A DNA stretch of 64,000 nucleotides from Plectrocnemia conspersa (taxonomy: Eukaryota; Arthropoda; Insecta; Trichoptera; Polycentropodidae), in the NCBI GenBank assembly GCA_009617715.1, contig VTFK01000036.1, forward strand, positions 990,111 through 1,054,110, given 5' to 3'. The position numbers were made by a program, and so were the translations under genes. Positions 11,331 through 24,138 of the stretch are shown here, one piece after another; position 1 is the stretch's first letter, and each line of letters opens with the position of its first letter. Below the pieces are notes generated by a model. That model was given only the letters and a program-made list of their open reading frames with translations, made no database searches and was not told the DNA's origin.

Positions 11331-13580
11331 GTTTATTTGGATTATAATATAATATTTGTATTGTTATAATGTTATAAAGCCCATTGTTAATAATAAATTA
11401 TTTATATGTATTAGTTATGAGTAGATTAAAAAATATTTAAAGGTAAAACATCAGTAATGCTCATAATTTATTAAAGAGTATACTTTCAGAAAAATATTTC
11501 ATTTAAAAATATTTATTTTATTTTGAAGTAGTGTGTGTGTGTGTTGTATTGAAAAATCATCAATTTACTAATGACTTAAAACACTTCAGCTTCAAAACCA
11601 ATTTTAACGATAATATTGGATTATTTATTTATATTAGTTTTTAATAATATTAACTACTGATTACAAAAATATATTTTATTTAAAAAAAAGTAATAAAAAA
11701 ATACAGAAATACAGAAGCAAAGTTCTGAATCGAATATTTGATTATTCGAATAATTTGCCTGAATTTCAACTATATAAATATATAAATAAGGGATCAAAAT
11801 TTTCAATAAGGGATCAAAACTCAAAAGATTCAAAATGAAATTTGAAAAAATCTTAAAATGAAACAATATGTATATTTAAGCAACACATCTAGTCGTTTTT
11901 TCTCGCAATATACTAAAATATAAAAATCCATGATCCGTCTTCCATGATCCATGATCCGATTATGCGTCTTCATTTTGTATAAAATTTTTTTTTTATATGT
12001 ATGTATTATCGATTTGCTAATTATTGACATTCAGTTGCAAATTATATGCATATAAATGAACAAAAGCGGCATTTTCATATGCTTTTACGCATTAAAAAAA
12101 CATATATGAATAGAATGTTTGTTGGTGGTCCCTACTATGAGCGAAATTCACAGAATTCGTTCGTTAAACGAAAAAAATATTGAAAAGACCCACTTTTTAT
12201 TATTGTTAAACACTTTTCAAAAACAGTTGTGCGTCGCAAAATTTGTGAAGTTCATGCTACATTTTGATATATTTGTTTTAAGACCTAATGCTCTTATTTT
12301 AATCAGTTCAATAATTCAAGCGCGGTTAATTTATTTCTAGTTATTTAATTTATATGTTAATCTGCATAAAACAAACGCTGATACAGATCCAGTCTTAATG
12401 TATATTAAATTTGTTCCAAATATTAATAGCTATTGTACATACAATAAATTCGATAAATGTATGTATTTAAAATGTTTCTTCAATTTTGCTGAATTAATTT
12501 AATCGTACCTGATCTTAATTCTAAAGATTTATTTTATATAACTTTGCACAAAATTAGCAATGAAACGACTCTGATCTATTATATATATTATATGTACATA
12601 AAATTTGTTCCAAAAAATTATACGCAACAAATACTAATCTCAAAAACTTCATTTAATTGAAAATAAATGTGTTTTTTCACACTATTTTGAAATGATAAAG
12701 ATAGCACGGATAATTAAAACTGTTGTTTTGCTGAGATTTAATATGGATTTGTAGAATTACTCTTTAGCGAAAGTGCACTTTCGGTAAAACATAGGATGGG
12801 AATGGTTCAATTTTTATCTTTATGGATCTTGGAACACGTGGGTCTTATATCTCAAATTTTGTTGTTACGTCAATTAGGGGTTGCATTTGCCTATTCTAAA
12901 TTTTGCCATAAGCATGTGTGTCATTTGTTAAAATACAAGATAATGAGACAATAAAAAAATCATATTTGAGTTACAATCAAATTTACAAATTGTTCAATTA
13001 AAATATATTTGATTTCACTAAAAAAAATTTAGTCTTCGGCACATTGAGGATATGTAACATTAGTAATTAAAAACATGGATGATTTTAAACATAAGGGGTT
13101 GTAATTTTTCATATATTTTTTTTGTTTTGATTCACACAAAAAGTATGTGAAATATTAGTAATTTTTCGTATGACGCTCTCACTAAACAGTAATTCGTACA
13201 GCATTGTATTATGCATATTTTATAAAATGCAAAAAAAGTTAACGATTAAGAAAGTTGTTATTGATTAAAACCGATAAATATTTTAGTTAAATAGTATTTT
13301 AGTGACAATTAATTAATTTTTTTGCACTAACTTGAAAAATAAATTAATAGAGGTAACAACAGAAATTAATTACGAATATATTTGAATATTCAAAAAGTTA
13401 AAAACTACTAATAATTAAGAATCTTAGTCACTAAGAGAAGCATCAATTTCTTCGATACTTTTCTCTCGTTGTCATAACATATAAATATTTATGCGTATCC
13501 GAAAAAAAATTTCAATTAAATAGTATTCATTATATTTTCTAAGTAGTGCAGTAAAAACATTGGACTTTACTTAAGCAAAG
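11331..13580. other. AT-rich tract, no gene
   Basis: It contains a short GT microsatellite at 11531-11544, small repeats of GGGATCAAAA (11788, 11810) and CCATGATCC (11928-11956), and a 16-bp perfect palindrome CGAAAGTGCACTTTCG at 12768-12783. A patch at 12740-12910 has more balanced composition. No gene was recognised. Confidence 0.55.
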
Positions 13581-13584
13581 ACAA

Positions 13585-13810
13585 TAGTCGGTGCCAAATA
13601 TCTTTGTAGCATCCTAGATTACACATTCCATTCGACGTTGACAAATACAAACATAAGAGTCTGATATGATCTCTATTAAACAATAACAAAAAATCTGTTT
13701 TCGTCCCAAATTATTCAATAGGATCTTTCCCCTAATTTTAAAGAAAGTTGATGCCAAATATTTGCGCTGAGGCAGATACAAAAATACTAGATTACGCATT
13801 GCAGTAGATA
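13585..13810. repeat. Diverged direct repeat pair
   Basis: TGCCAAATATcTTTG ... CTAGATTACaCATTcCA near 13591-13628 recurs as TGCCAAATATtTGCG ... CTAGATTACgCATTGCA near 13752-13803, about 160 bp later. The identity is interrupted, so this is an old local duplication. An open frame on the minus strand spans it but matches nothing known. Confidence 0.45.
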
Positions 13811-13919
13811 ACAACTTTATCGATATATGTATCGTTAAGCAATTATTTCCGCTCAAGAGTCGAATAAATTTTGTATTAGACAAAAACAAAGCGTGTGATT
13901 ATACATATACCCTAAGTAA

Positions 13920-14690
13920 TCAATATTAGTAGGACGATTAAGGAGTCAAAGCGACGTTAGACTTCCTTTAAATACTTCCGTATCTAGAAACATCACTTTG
14001 CTTTCAAGTTATATTGTACGAGAGTTTAGCCAAACTTCTGCGCCGAATCGCTCGAGACGATCTTTTGAAGATTATCATTTTGTAATGAAAGGTATAAAAT
14101 AAAAATATAATAATTTCCTTAAAGCATTTATAAAATAATTAACGCAAAGCCTAGAGCTAGACGTGTCATTAAACAAAAACTTAACAGTCTCTAAGGCAAA
14201 CCTACTCGACATTTATTAACCTACCACCATTTGATACATACAATGATATTAACTGTGCGTTATGAAACTTCTCAGAATATGCGGTTAAATTACCATATTT
14301 TCTTGCGTATAAACACCAATACAAAGATAGCAATCCATCACGGAGCCAGACCGAGTTGATTTGCGTAATTTGTAATGTGAACCCATTTGACACAGACACA
14401 AAAGGGATTACGTCGTAAACTTCACGTGACCCCACACCCTATAAGTTTACGCAGTAATTAACTTGCACAGTCGCCGTGGATTGGTGGATGTGGATATTCA
14501 CGATAAAAAAAAATACGCGTCATTAATCATGAATTTTGAAGCCCTGCAGGTGACGTGGTTTGTCACCCCTGACGGAAGTCCGTCATTGGGGAAACGTGCA
14601 CGTCATCAGGGCGTAGTATAGGCGTGATGAAATTATTTACAGAGAATTCACAAGTGATAATCGACGGAAAAAGTTTCACTCTACGTCCTA
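13920..14690. promoter_or_regulatory. CpG-containing island with clustered CRE half-sites
   Basis: The strongest part is 14400-14640. It carries GGTGAC/GTCACC as an inverted pair (14549-14554, 14562-14567) and TGACGGA-AG-TCCGTCA (14570-14585) bracketed by CCCC and TTGGGG. A nearby GCACGTCATC adds another half-site. That gives several TGACG/CGTCA half-sites of the kind bound by bZIP factors such as CREB/ATF. No protein-coding frame was recognised. A regulatory element is the best reading. Confidence 0.4.
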
Positions 14691-16122
14691 ATGACGACGT
14701 TTTTTTTATATGTATCTATGTCAGCAATTTTTAACTTTATTGAAATAATCAAATTAAATATTTGTTATTATTATAAGAGCTATCTCGTGCTGTTTCACTG
14801 CAATTACAAGCATACTCATGAATTGGTTATTAATAAGATTTATGCAGAATTGATTATTTTAATATTAATCAATATTTTTATCGAATTTGTGAGGTAAGAG
14901 TAAGGAAACCAGACGTCCTGGATTATCAAAATGACCCGGATTTGTCTGGGATTCCGTGAGAAGGCTTTGTTATAATTACTTATGCAAGCCTTTGTTTTCC
15001 ACTATGATGTTAGTTGTAAGCAAATATAGAAACAGGCTTACAGATAAACACACAAATAGGGGTGGCAAAGTACTGAACAAAATTTTATAAAAATATTTGG
15101 TGACACACAAAAGATATTTTTTTTTAAATAGTTTATTATATATACATTTTATGTTTTGCTTTTTCGGGTTTTAATGTCAAATGGCGTAACATATTCAGTC
15201 AGTTAGATGCCGAAAAAGTTGTTTGATACATGTTTTTTATACAATTATTAATCATATCAATCTACAGATACATTTTAGGTTCAGTATCGGGTGGCAGTGT
15301 CAAATTAGGAATAGTCCAGGCTATCGAAAATGCGTCTTTCTGGTCTCTGATCTGCTCGTGGTGTTGATTGACACGATTTCTTTTTTTCTGATGTGAGCAA
15401 AGATCAAGTTGCCTTAATAGTTTTTTTTATAAACTTAAAATAATGAAAAAAAATGGTTTATTTAAACTCTATCTAAAATTCTTTAAAATCAAGAATATCT
15501 CCAGGTACCCATTATAAATTAAACCATTGTAGTCGCTTTACGATGACAGTAAATTACAGATAAAAATTGAACTAAACAATGCGTATTATTTTCTACGCGT
15601 GTTTTAACTATGGTTTTTAACGCTAATGGATTTTGTAGGTTTGCGTGGCGATTATTGTTCTTAAAATTAGTGGGTGTAAAACCTTTGTTCAATGGTCATT
15701 CTCAACTGGATGCTTATGTTGGGTCCTCAACATTTTTATTTCAATGCTTTGATAATTCTAGTCTAAATCAGAGGTTCAGTCTTGGACTTAATCAATATTT
15801 ATGTATCCATACAATTGAGATGAAGTTGCGAATTTGGTCGAAAATATGACTGAAAATATAACTTGTCAACTTTTAAATTAAAAAATCAGGTAAATAGATT
15901 TTTTCAACTGAAGAAAAATATTGGAACGTTTGTGCGACTTAATATGATGAAAAAAATTGTTAAATTTTTTCGAATTTTTCTAAAAAGTCTTTTTAATTTT
16001 TTATTGCATGGCTAAGTAATACATTAAGCAAAAATATCAATAAAATTAAAATTTGTAGAAAAGTAGCTAAAAGAAATTATGTTTTATTTAAAAAAAATGC
16101 TTTGAAATACATTGTGCAAGTT
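14691..16122. other. Mostly AT-rich, no gene recognised
   Basis: Short open frames at 14691-14897 and 15610-15849 have no recognisable domain and no coding-like composition. Nothing else was seen. Confidence 0.55.
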
Positions 16123-16130
16123 GGGCTAAT

Positions 16131-16338
16131 CAGTGGTCGGCAAACTTATTAAAAAGCCAAATATGTACATTACAACGATTAAAAAAAAAAATTGAATTAA
16201 AAATCTATTTATTAATTTAGCAAACCTTTATTATAATTTTCCAAATTAAAAAGACGTTCGAATTTTCCATATTTTTAAAAAATCTGGTGCGAATTTAGAA
16301 ATACATTGGACCAAAGAGCCGAACTTTGCCGACCTCTG
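16131..16338. mobile_element. hAT-type MITE (non-autonomous)
   Basis: The left end reads CAGTGGTCGGCAAACTTA at 16131-16148. The right end reads GAACTTTGCCGACCTCT at 16321-16337, nearly its reverse complement. CAGNGGTCGGCAAAC is a classic terminus of Charlie-like hAT elements. The flanks GGGCTAAT (16123-16130) and GGGCTTTT (16338-16345) match at 6 of 8 positions, consistent with an eroded 8-bp hAT target duplication. The interior is AT-rich and non-coding, about 0.2 kb long. Confidence 0.75.
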
Positions 16339-16345
16339 GGCTTTT

Positions 16346-18275
16346 CAATTAATAAAACAACGACAGTACTTTTTAAATCGCATTTGAAGTAAAAATAATC
16401 TGTGAGTAATTTTTGGAATTATGCATATTCCTTTAAAATGAATACTATTTATTTTTTTTAATAATATCTATTTAAAGGAATGCACTATTACCAGCGAGAT
16501 ATAAGCTTTTAGAGCATCTTGAAAAAGCTTTCTGGGAGTACTGTTTATCAGCTCATTTATCGTTATTTTTTTCTCTGTATAGATTTGTGTCGTAATCTGA
16601 TGAATATTCCTATTGTTATCATGATGCACTGGATTTTTTTGCTTTTTTTTTACTTTTTTGAAGGATAATCCATAATAATTTTGCCATTAAAATCCTAATA
16701 TAGCAACCATCATCTTTCAAATAAAAAGCAACCCACGACTATTTTATTTTGGTCTATTTAATCTATTTAATTTCTTTTAATAAATAGTCGTGTTTAATCA
16801 TTTCAAGCAAATATTTAAATGTGTCATAAATGAGCATTATAAATATTTTCTGATCTAGTTATTCTAATGGTGCACAAATTACCCTGATTTTTCTAACAAT
16901 TAGCTATTTTGAATTTTTTACAAGACCATGACTGTCACTCGCAACAGCTCAGGTAGGAGGTCTATCGAAGCCCGACTAGATAAAGGACGTAGTTGCTAAT
17001 GGGTCAAAACTCTCAAGCTTTGTGCAACTTCGTGCAAATGGTTATGCAGAATCTTTTGCACTTTTCTGAAGCTTATGCTAACCCAAAAAAAATTTCCTAA
17101 ATAACACTTAAAATATATATCCATCATTAGTTTTTCTATAAAAGTAATATTGTCATTATTGATAAAAGTGTATTTTAATTGATAGATCCAATGAAAAACA
17201 GTACTTTTTCAATATAAAGTTTAATGTTAAATTATTTTTGAAGTCTTATTTCCTGCCTTCTACAAGAGAAAAAACTCTTTGTGCATTTACCGTGTATTAA
17301 ATGCCCTTAAACTTATGATAGATTTGCAGAAGAACAGATGTATTTATAAAAATCATCTGGGAAAATTGAATAAATTGTATCCTTAATTAAAAGAAAGCAT
17401 GTCAAAATTCGTTTCTTCTGCACATATTATCCGAGTAGTGGAAAAAAATTCTCAGAACCTTGAAAACATCCTAGAATTTTGTTACTCGAATTTGTATTTA
17501 AATTTGCATTGATTAGGTTCAGGAAATAAGACATATTGGTGTATTTAAAGTAATAAAAATATTTATGTCACGATAAAATGAAAAAATATTTACGCTCACG
17601 TGGATTTAATCATTTTGGTAATTATAAAAGTCACCATTGATAGTAATATTTTATATTACGTACTGATTTTTAATTAAAATTTTATAAATATTGTATGAAA
17701 ACATAAAATAAAATATATTTAATTAGTTTTTAATATGAAATAAGAAAGTTAGGCAAACGAAGCAAGTCATAAATTATGTATCTGAAAGGTTAATGGATAA
17801 TAAATTAACCTTTTTAGATTATTTATTACCGATATAATATAGTCTTTCAAAATTAGAGATAATTGACGAGGTCGTCTTAACAATTAACTTTTTTTAATTT
17901 ATGTATAATAAATACATGTATATTTTAGCTATGTAAATAATAATATAAATATAAGAAATCGTATAAAATATAAGAAGTAATGTTGAATAAAATTAAAGAA
18001 AACTATTTTCTTTTTTACTAAATATTATACAACCTTTCACATATTGTTTATTTTTTGCGTATATGTATCATATTATCTAATACAATATTGAATTAAAATT
18101 AAATTGAAAATAATATATTGATTAATAACACTAAAAATAAAATATCAATTGCGTCTGATACGCTAGACTCATTCAATATTAATATCACGTTTATCAGATA
18201 ATAAATAATATTTTTTTAGTAACTTAAAAATTATTCAATACAACACTCTCCATTAATTTTTAATCGTGAAAATAC
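16346..18275. other. AT-rich tract, no gene
   Basis: Only low-complexity sequence. The patch at 16925-17030 is slightly more balanced and shares CAGGTAGGAGGTC with 52255-52267. No gene was recognised. Confidence 0.6.
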
Positions 18276-18279
18276 TCGA

Positions 18280-18860
18280 AAGCCCCGCAAAGAAAATTAC
18301 ATTTTCTTGGAACGTATTTTTCACAACGCAATATCAAATAACGTAATAATACATCGCTTAATTAAATATTACGAATATAAAGTAGATTCTTTATATTTTT
18401 TCTATATATAGACACATCTTCAAGTATAATTCGGCCCATTGAATCGAAATCGGGGGAAAAATTCAACAGAGCAGCACATAACATAAGGGGCGGATGGGCG
18501 CCGTTCCAATATTTGTTTTGAAACTTCATCGCGAAAGTTTGAGAAACCTCATCAAGAGCACTCACAAAGAGATTTAGTGGCGAAAAGTGAGATATGCTCC
18601 ACTACAAATTCGATCTTTTGTACTGCCAGACGTTTCGCGTTGCAAAGATTGATTGGCCCCATATCCATTTTTTTTGTTGGTTTTAGCGTTACAAGTATTT
18701 TTTTAGGTTATAAATATATTTTCCTTCTTCGTTGAAAGGACTGCACCGCCTTTTTGAGCGTTGCTTTACCCTTTAGAATGTTTCTTCCTTTCAGAGGAAA
18801 AGCGATTTTCAGGATACTGAATAAATTATGGTGTGACGTGTTTGTTCAAAGACGTCGCAT
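18280..18860. promoter_or_regulatory. CpG-containing island
   Basis: Balanced composition, strongest at 18420-18660. A 67-codon open frame lies on the minus strand (18362-18565) but matches no family I recognise, and its last third is AT-rich. It could be a conserved non-coding element or, less likely, an exon. Confidence 0.3.
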
Positions 18861-18869
18861 TCGATTATT

Positions 18870-20820
18870 TACTATTTTTGCGGAAATTCTTATACATTTT
18901 TAACTTTTGCCTGTAAATATATAAGAGCATATAATTTGAGTGAAACTTTAATTTTCGATTAAAACGTTAAAACCAGAATTAAAATGATTTTTTACTTTAA
19001 CTCAATTTAAAAATCAAAAGATATTGAATTTATTAATTTGCCACAAAAATAATATTTTAAGAATTGTATTTTTAATTTTTGAATTGTAATAACAATTTGT
19101 TACTAAGCTTAGGTTATAAATAAATAAAAAAAGAATGCAGACATATAGGTTAAAAGTTAAATAAGGCAAATAATGTTATTAAATTATTCTGATACAAGAG
19201 CAGTAGCAATCTCATATCTATAAAATATCTAATAATACTAAAAGAGCGTATCTTAAACTTGAAAGAAACTGTACGTAGCTAGACTAATAAAAATGCAAAT
19301 TATTTTAAGTTCAACGACAAATCTGGAGTGAACAAAATGTAATTTTATATCGATACGAAATCTATGTATATATGTATATGTAATATGGTTGTATAAAATA
19401 CAACACGATTACAATCTGTCTTTATAAAATGTAAAAATATTCGAATAGTTCATAAATAAAGCAAATTTTATTTATTACGAGTAGTACAAATATAAAACTT
19501 TCAGTCGAGTCATATTACTAATACCTAATATTATTATTATATTATTTTAGAATCTAAATAAATCTATTAGTAACAGCAAAGTATTTATTCCTTTTGTAAA
19601 ATGTAAGAATCTGAGATAATTTCTGTATTTTTTAGATAAAGATTTTCAAGCAATCTGTTTTCTTATAAAATAAAATATTAATGGAAAAGTTAAGTAACGA
19701 TTAAAAATAGATAAATAAAATATGGCTTAAATCAATTACGTGTGATTTTTAGTGTTTTTATACTTATTTCAAATAATCTAATAATTTTTATTTAAATATT
19801 TTTTTATGTATAATTAAAAATGCAGATAAATCTAGAAGTAACCAGAATTTTTTTATCTTGCCATTGAAGTAGGAAATTATAGAACGATATGTTATTTTTT
19901 TTTTATATATGTGTCTTTTAAGCAGTCTGTTCTTATAAAATACAACAATATTCGAAACTAAGGGATATATTTTTACAATTCTAAAATTCATTAAAAAGTC
20001 TCTCTTAAAATTTTTACATAGATGTTAAATTTATTTATGAGTAATACATATATAAAAACAAGTTTTAGCTAATTTGCTTAATTTTTATATATTAATTTAA
20101 GGGTCAATTTAATCGCGAAATACTTTAATTATTTTCATCTAAAGTTGAAAATTATAAAGGAAAGTTTTTAGATAAGAATTGTTTAATGATGTCTCTTATA
20201 GAAAATATTAAATAATTTGGGTTAAATTAGTAATCTTTAAAACTATATTGATTGCGTACCTTTAAACCAAAAAAAAAATAGTGAATTACCTTAAATATGC
20301 AAATATATTGATAAAAAATTAAAATATTGTTAAAATATTTGCTGTCAATTCTTGTAAAAGTATCAAAATGCATCGCATATGGCAATTTATTATTAATTTG
20401 ATGTTTTAATGAGATCTTTTATTTATTACTTGTACGCGTAGGTTAAAACTTCTACCATAGGCTTTATAAAATTATATTTTTTCATAAAGGCGATTTATAA
20501 ACAATATGTTTTTCTAAAATACAACAATATTCTAGTAGCTAATAGTTATATTTTCAATTTTTAAATTATATTTTTGAATAGAAATACATACAAAACATTT
20601 TAAATATATTATACATATTTAGAGTATTTTCAACAGGTACAATACAATTGTAATATTTTAGAATCCAGATAAATCTAAAAGTAACTACTAAATATTATAT
20701 CCCTCTATTAAACTTTGTCAAAGATATGTCGTAATTTAAATTTTATCTTTAAAGCATTACTATATAATTTTAAATAAATTGAAATTTATTAGTATAAATT
20801 TTTACACAAAAATTAGCAAT
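18870..20820. other. AT-rich tract, no gene
   Basis: Low-complexity sequence with recurring short words such as TTATAAAATACAACAATATTC (roughly repeated near 19393, 19934 and 20514), suggesting a decayed dispersed repeat. No coding signal. Confidence 0.5.
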
Positions 20821-20826
20821 TAAAAT

Positions 20827-20868
20827 TAAATTTGGCCAAGCGATTTTAGTGTCGCTTGGCCAAATTTA
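20827..20868. repeat. Perfect hairpin, 17-bp arms
   Basis: The arm TAAATTTGGCCAAGCGA (20827-20843) is followed by an 8-nt loop TTTTAGTG and its exact reverse complement (20852-20868). In RNA or single-stranded DNA it would fold tightly. It is shorter than a typical miRNA precursor. There is no known miRNA seed that I could match. Confidence 0.8.
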
Positions 20869-20949
20869 TAAATGGCATAGTTTTAACAATGTCATTCAAA
20901 TATCATTAATTAGCAACGGTTAAGCTAAACACAACTTTAAAAATCAGCA

Positions 20950-21890
20950 GAGAATTCAGCACAGAATTTTCCATGAGCTATATAAATTTTGAAAACCAGG
21001 ACGGTCACTTTACAAAGCTTTAAACAATTTTTTTCAAAGGGAGTGATTATTTATAAGTGGAGTTAAACTCTAATGCGATTGGTTCTTATTTGTCCAAGCT
21101 TCCTCGAAAGACCATTATAAAATATGTGACACTCGGTCACAGGACCTATCATTTGCAATCACAGTGAAGACATTTGAACGAGAATCATTCATCACAAAGT
21201 TAAAGTAAATTAAAATGTTATTAGCTTTTCTAGCGTCAAATTAAGTTTAACAAGAAAGTACTTCATAGGCAAAAGCTAATAAATTCATAGTGTCATCTTA
21301 GATTTAATTTAGTGACCCAATTTCATATAAATATGTTTATCCACTCACTTTAAGGCGTAAACCATTTGTTGCTCTATGTGACTGTTTATTTTAATTTATT
21401 AAATAAACTTCTCATAGATGGCGAAAGCTAAAAAATCCAACACGTGTCATCAAAGGAGCGCCTCTCAAAGTGCTCGCTTTCGAATAAAGCCATGACTTGG
21501 CCTTTTTTACATTTGCTAAGCGATCAAACCAGAACGTTCCGTTCATTGTGTGCTGAGCTAGTTCATGTGTAAACTCTATTTTTTTGTTTCCCCTAAAATC
21601 GACTCGTCATCAATCATCGGGCGGAAGAGCTGCTCTGTAATTATTTGCGCCGTTTTTCCTCATCGCCGGAAAACGTGTGGAAAAAAGTGTAACTCCCTAC
21701 GAGCCTGTGCCATGGGCAGAATGTGTCTGCGAGGACTTCGTGCATGCATGGCGTGCCGATTTGCATTTTAATTTGGCCTCGTTCTGGACGTGTCCAAACA
21801 CTGTCAGCGCTTTTGGTAAGGAAGACAAATGTTTGTTGCGCACTCTGGTTAACTTGCCTTGGTATATACATATATACTCACAAATATATA
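20950..21890. promoter_or_regulatory. Large CpG-containing island, possible exon inside
   Basis: Balanced composition, strongest between 21430 and 21860. All three forward frames and one reverse frame are open across 21640-21870, which is what GC-richer sequence does by chance, so openness alone is weak evidence. A TGGTAAGGA splice-donor-like string sits at 21813-21821 after a frame beginning at 21677, so a short exon is possible. No domain was recognised. Bases 21439-21530 form one copy of a duplicated block (see the repeat entries). Confidence 0.35.
21439..21530 (+). repeat. Duplicated 92-bp block, copy A
   Basis: It aligns in the same orientation with 26106-26198. Shared words include AAAGTGCTC, CGAATAAA, ATGACTT, GCTAAGCGAT/GGTAAACGAT and CAAACC/TAAACC. 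Roughly three quarters to four fifths of the positions agree by eye, with single-base gaps that would break any reading frame. It is therefore non-coding sequence that was duplicated or inserted twice. Confidence 0.7.
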
Positions 21891-22060
21891 AATTGTTTTC
21901 TTTTAATTTGATATTCTAAGCATGTTTTCGAGGGTCACTATCGCTTTAATGTCCCAAAAAAAGCTCTCTGTTTGTGTAATTATGATTAAAAAAAAAAATT
22001 GCTGGCAAGTGGTGTATCATATTAAGATAATGTTGTACGAAAATTTTCGTCAATACAAGT

Positions 22061-22064
<4 letters not shown>

Positions 22065-22091
<27 letters not shown>

Positions 22092-22092
22092 A
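22065..22092. repeat. Short (TA)n microsatellite
   Basis: About 14 TA units followed by imperfect AT sequence. Confidence 0.9.
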
Positions 22093-23230
22093 CAAATATA
22101 TATTATTGAATATGTCTGAATAAGATTTGTAAAGATAAAAGTATTCCAAAAATATATTCTTTAAAATATTCTTAAAGTTTGAAATATTGCTTTTATTACC
22201 ATAATGTCTTTGAAAACGGTTTATTTAAAAATATTCGATGTTTGAGAATCGAATTTGGGACTCCAAGAACATTCAACCTTTGCGTCAGAGAGGTACACAA
22301 ATATATGAAAAAAAACGAATATTTTTGTTAAAATTTTCAACATTTAATACTTCGTTTAAAATGTTTTAGACAGCAAGAAATTTTGAAAGAAAGAATTTTT
22401 ACTCAATTTTCTTACATTACGCTTTCAATTTTACGCTTAAATAATTTAACGCTGCTCTGGCATGCTTTCAAAATTCATGCATAATATATAATTATCTATC
22501 TATGTGATTATGTATAATATAATACATTGTTTCGAATTATATATATTTTTTAAATGACATACTATAACCTATTATGTTAATTATATTTCATACATAAAAT
22601 GTATTAAAATAAAGCATTTTTAAACATAAATAATATTTACATTAGTTATTTTGAACACATATTAAACATCTGATTTTATGTATAAAATTAATTGCTTTTT
22701 TAAATATAATAAAAAATATAATGGTATAGATCCAATAATATTAAAAACTTAAGAAGTTAGTTTTAAACAAAGGACTGAATTGCATAATTTAAGATATTTG
22801 CAAAAAAATTTATAATCTGTTATCTGTTAGAAAGTATTTACTGTAAAGACCGTGAGAAAATTACTTGTAGCATATACGTGTTAAAAGCGCAATAAACAGA
22901 AATGCCACTAATCTTGACTAGCCGAAAAGTGCCTTTATATGTACGTAATAATCAGCATTTATAGGGTTTACAATCAAAATGTTAATTTATGGCATTGACA
23001 GGTGATGACCGTGGGCCGTGGAATGTGCTAACAGTGCTGCCGAATTTCTACATGTTTACACTTTAAGAGTCACGCATTTATTTTTATAATGAAAGCGACG
23101 GAAATAAAAAAAAATATTCCACTCCTAAATCGTCACTATTGGTGCGCAGGTTGATAGACGCCAAAGCAAATAACCTCATCTATTTTGAACAAGCGTATAT
23201 AAGCGCATTTATAGTGCTGGACCGATTTTT
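22093..23230. other. AT-rich, with one CpG-containing patch
   Basis: Nothing gene-like up to about 22850. A more balanced patch at 22980-23180 (GTGATGACCGTGGGCCGTGG at 23002-23021) may be a small regulatory element. Confidence 0.4.
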
Positions 23231-23234
23231 TTAA

Positions 23235-23350
23235 TAAGAGCGCATTTTTTAATATAAATAAAAATTCGAGAGTCGCTGCCGGGGCTCAAAACTACAACCT
23301 CAGAGTTACTAGTCTGAGACGTTACGGACTACGCTATTCCGTTCTTAATT
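23235..23350 (-). mobile_element. tRNA-derived SINE head, minus strand
   Basis: On the minus strand it reads GGAATAGCGTAGTCCGTAACG, then CTCAGACTAGTAACTCTGAGG, then the B-box-like GTTTTGAGCCCCGGCAGC, then a body with TTAAAAAATGCGCTC. The head and the TTTTTTA/GCGC body segment match the copies at 9895-10135 and 3031-3185. Only the 5' part is visible; the 3' body is lost or diverged. Confidence 0.65.
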
Positions 23351-24083
23351 ATAATTTACTACTTTCTTAAACTTTTATTAAGAACTTTTATCCCAAATAA
23401 ATAAAACTTAATCATCGAAGTTGACTAAATTATACAGAAAAAATCTACAAGAACGTCGCGTATTTATAGTAATTTATTTAAAAAACAATGTACAATAATA
23501 ATAATTTATAAAATAAAAATAAACATCATCTGGGTTAGTACTAATTTGTTTTTAATTTTATAAGTTACGCTGTTATTTATTTTAAAATAATTATTTATTT
23601 ACTGAGAACTTGATAGGTGAAAATTGCAGAGAGCCGAGGATTATAGATACTGTGCTTTGAGCCACTTAAAAAAGTGTTTTAATAAATAAACACAATGTCA
23701 AGAATATAATGAATTATATCCCACAATTTTAGTAAAAATGCACTAGGATAAAAATGCGAATACGATGAGTACTTCTTACACAAATGTGTACTTCTCTTCG
23801 CTGAAATTCCAGACAATGAAGCCATATTCAAGAACGCTACAAAGAAAACTACCAATAAATTGTAAACGTGACCGTGCTCCTTATAACAAAACCGAGCATG
23901 CTTGACGTTTTATTGCAAATTTTGTCTATGTGTATTGTACACGAACGTCACTCATAAGCCCTAGACAAAAGTATTTCTGGGTAAAAAAGCTTTCGCTTAA
24001 ACTGACAAGGATATCTAGAACATATATCAATGTACGACATATCATTATAGTCAATCAACTAGCTCTACAGTTACAACAGGTTC
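23351..24083. other. AT-rich, no gene recognised
   Basis: The short frame at 23930-24148 runs into the hairpin and matches nothing known. Confidence 0.55.
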
Positions 24084-24138
24084 TTTTTTTTAAAACACAT
24101 AAGCTGAAATACTTTCAGCTTATGTGTTTTAAAAAAAA
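24084..24138. repeat. Perfect hairpin, 26-bp arms, 3-nt loop
   Basis: The left arm 24084-24109 (T tract then AAAACACATAAGCTGAAA) and the right arm 24113-24138 are exact reverse complements around the loop TAC. The outer part of each arm is a T or A tract. A palindrome this perfect is normally unstable, so it is either recent or maintained. It could be a foldback element footprint. Confidence 0.9.

Noticed and set aside
21641..21919. Four overlapping open frames around 21640-21920
   Set aside because: All frames being open reflects base composition. No domain seen, so not called as genes; only a possible exon is mentioned.
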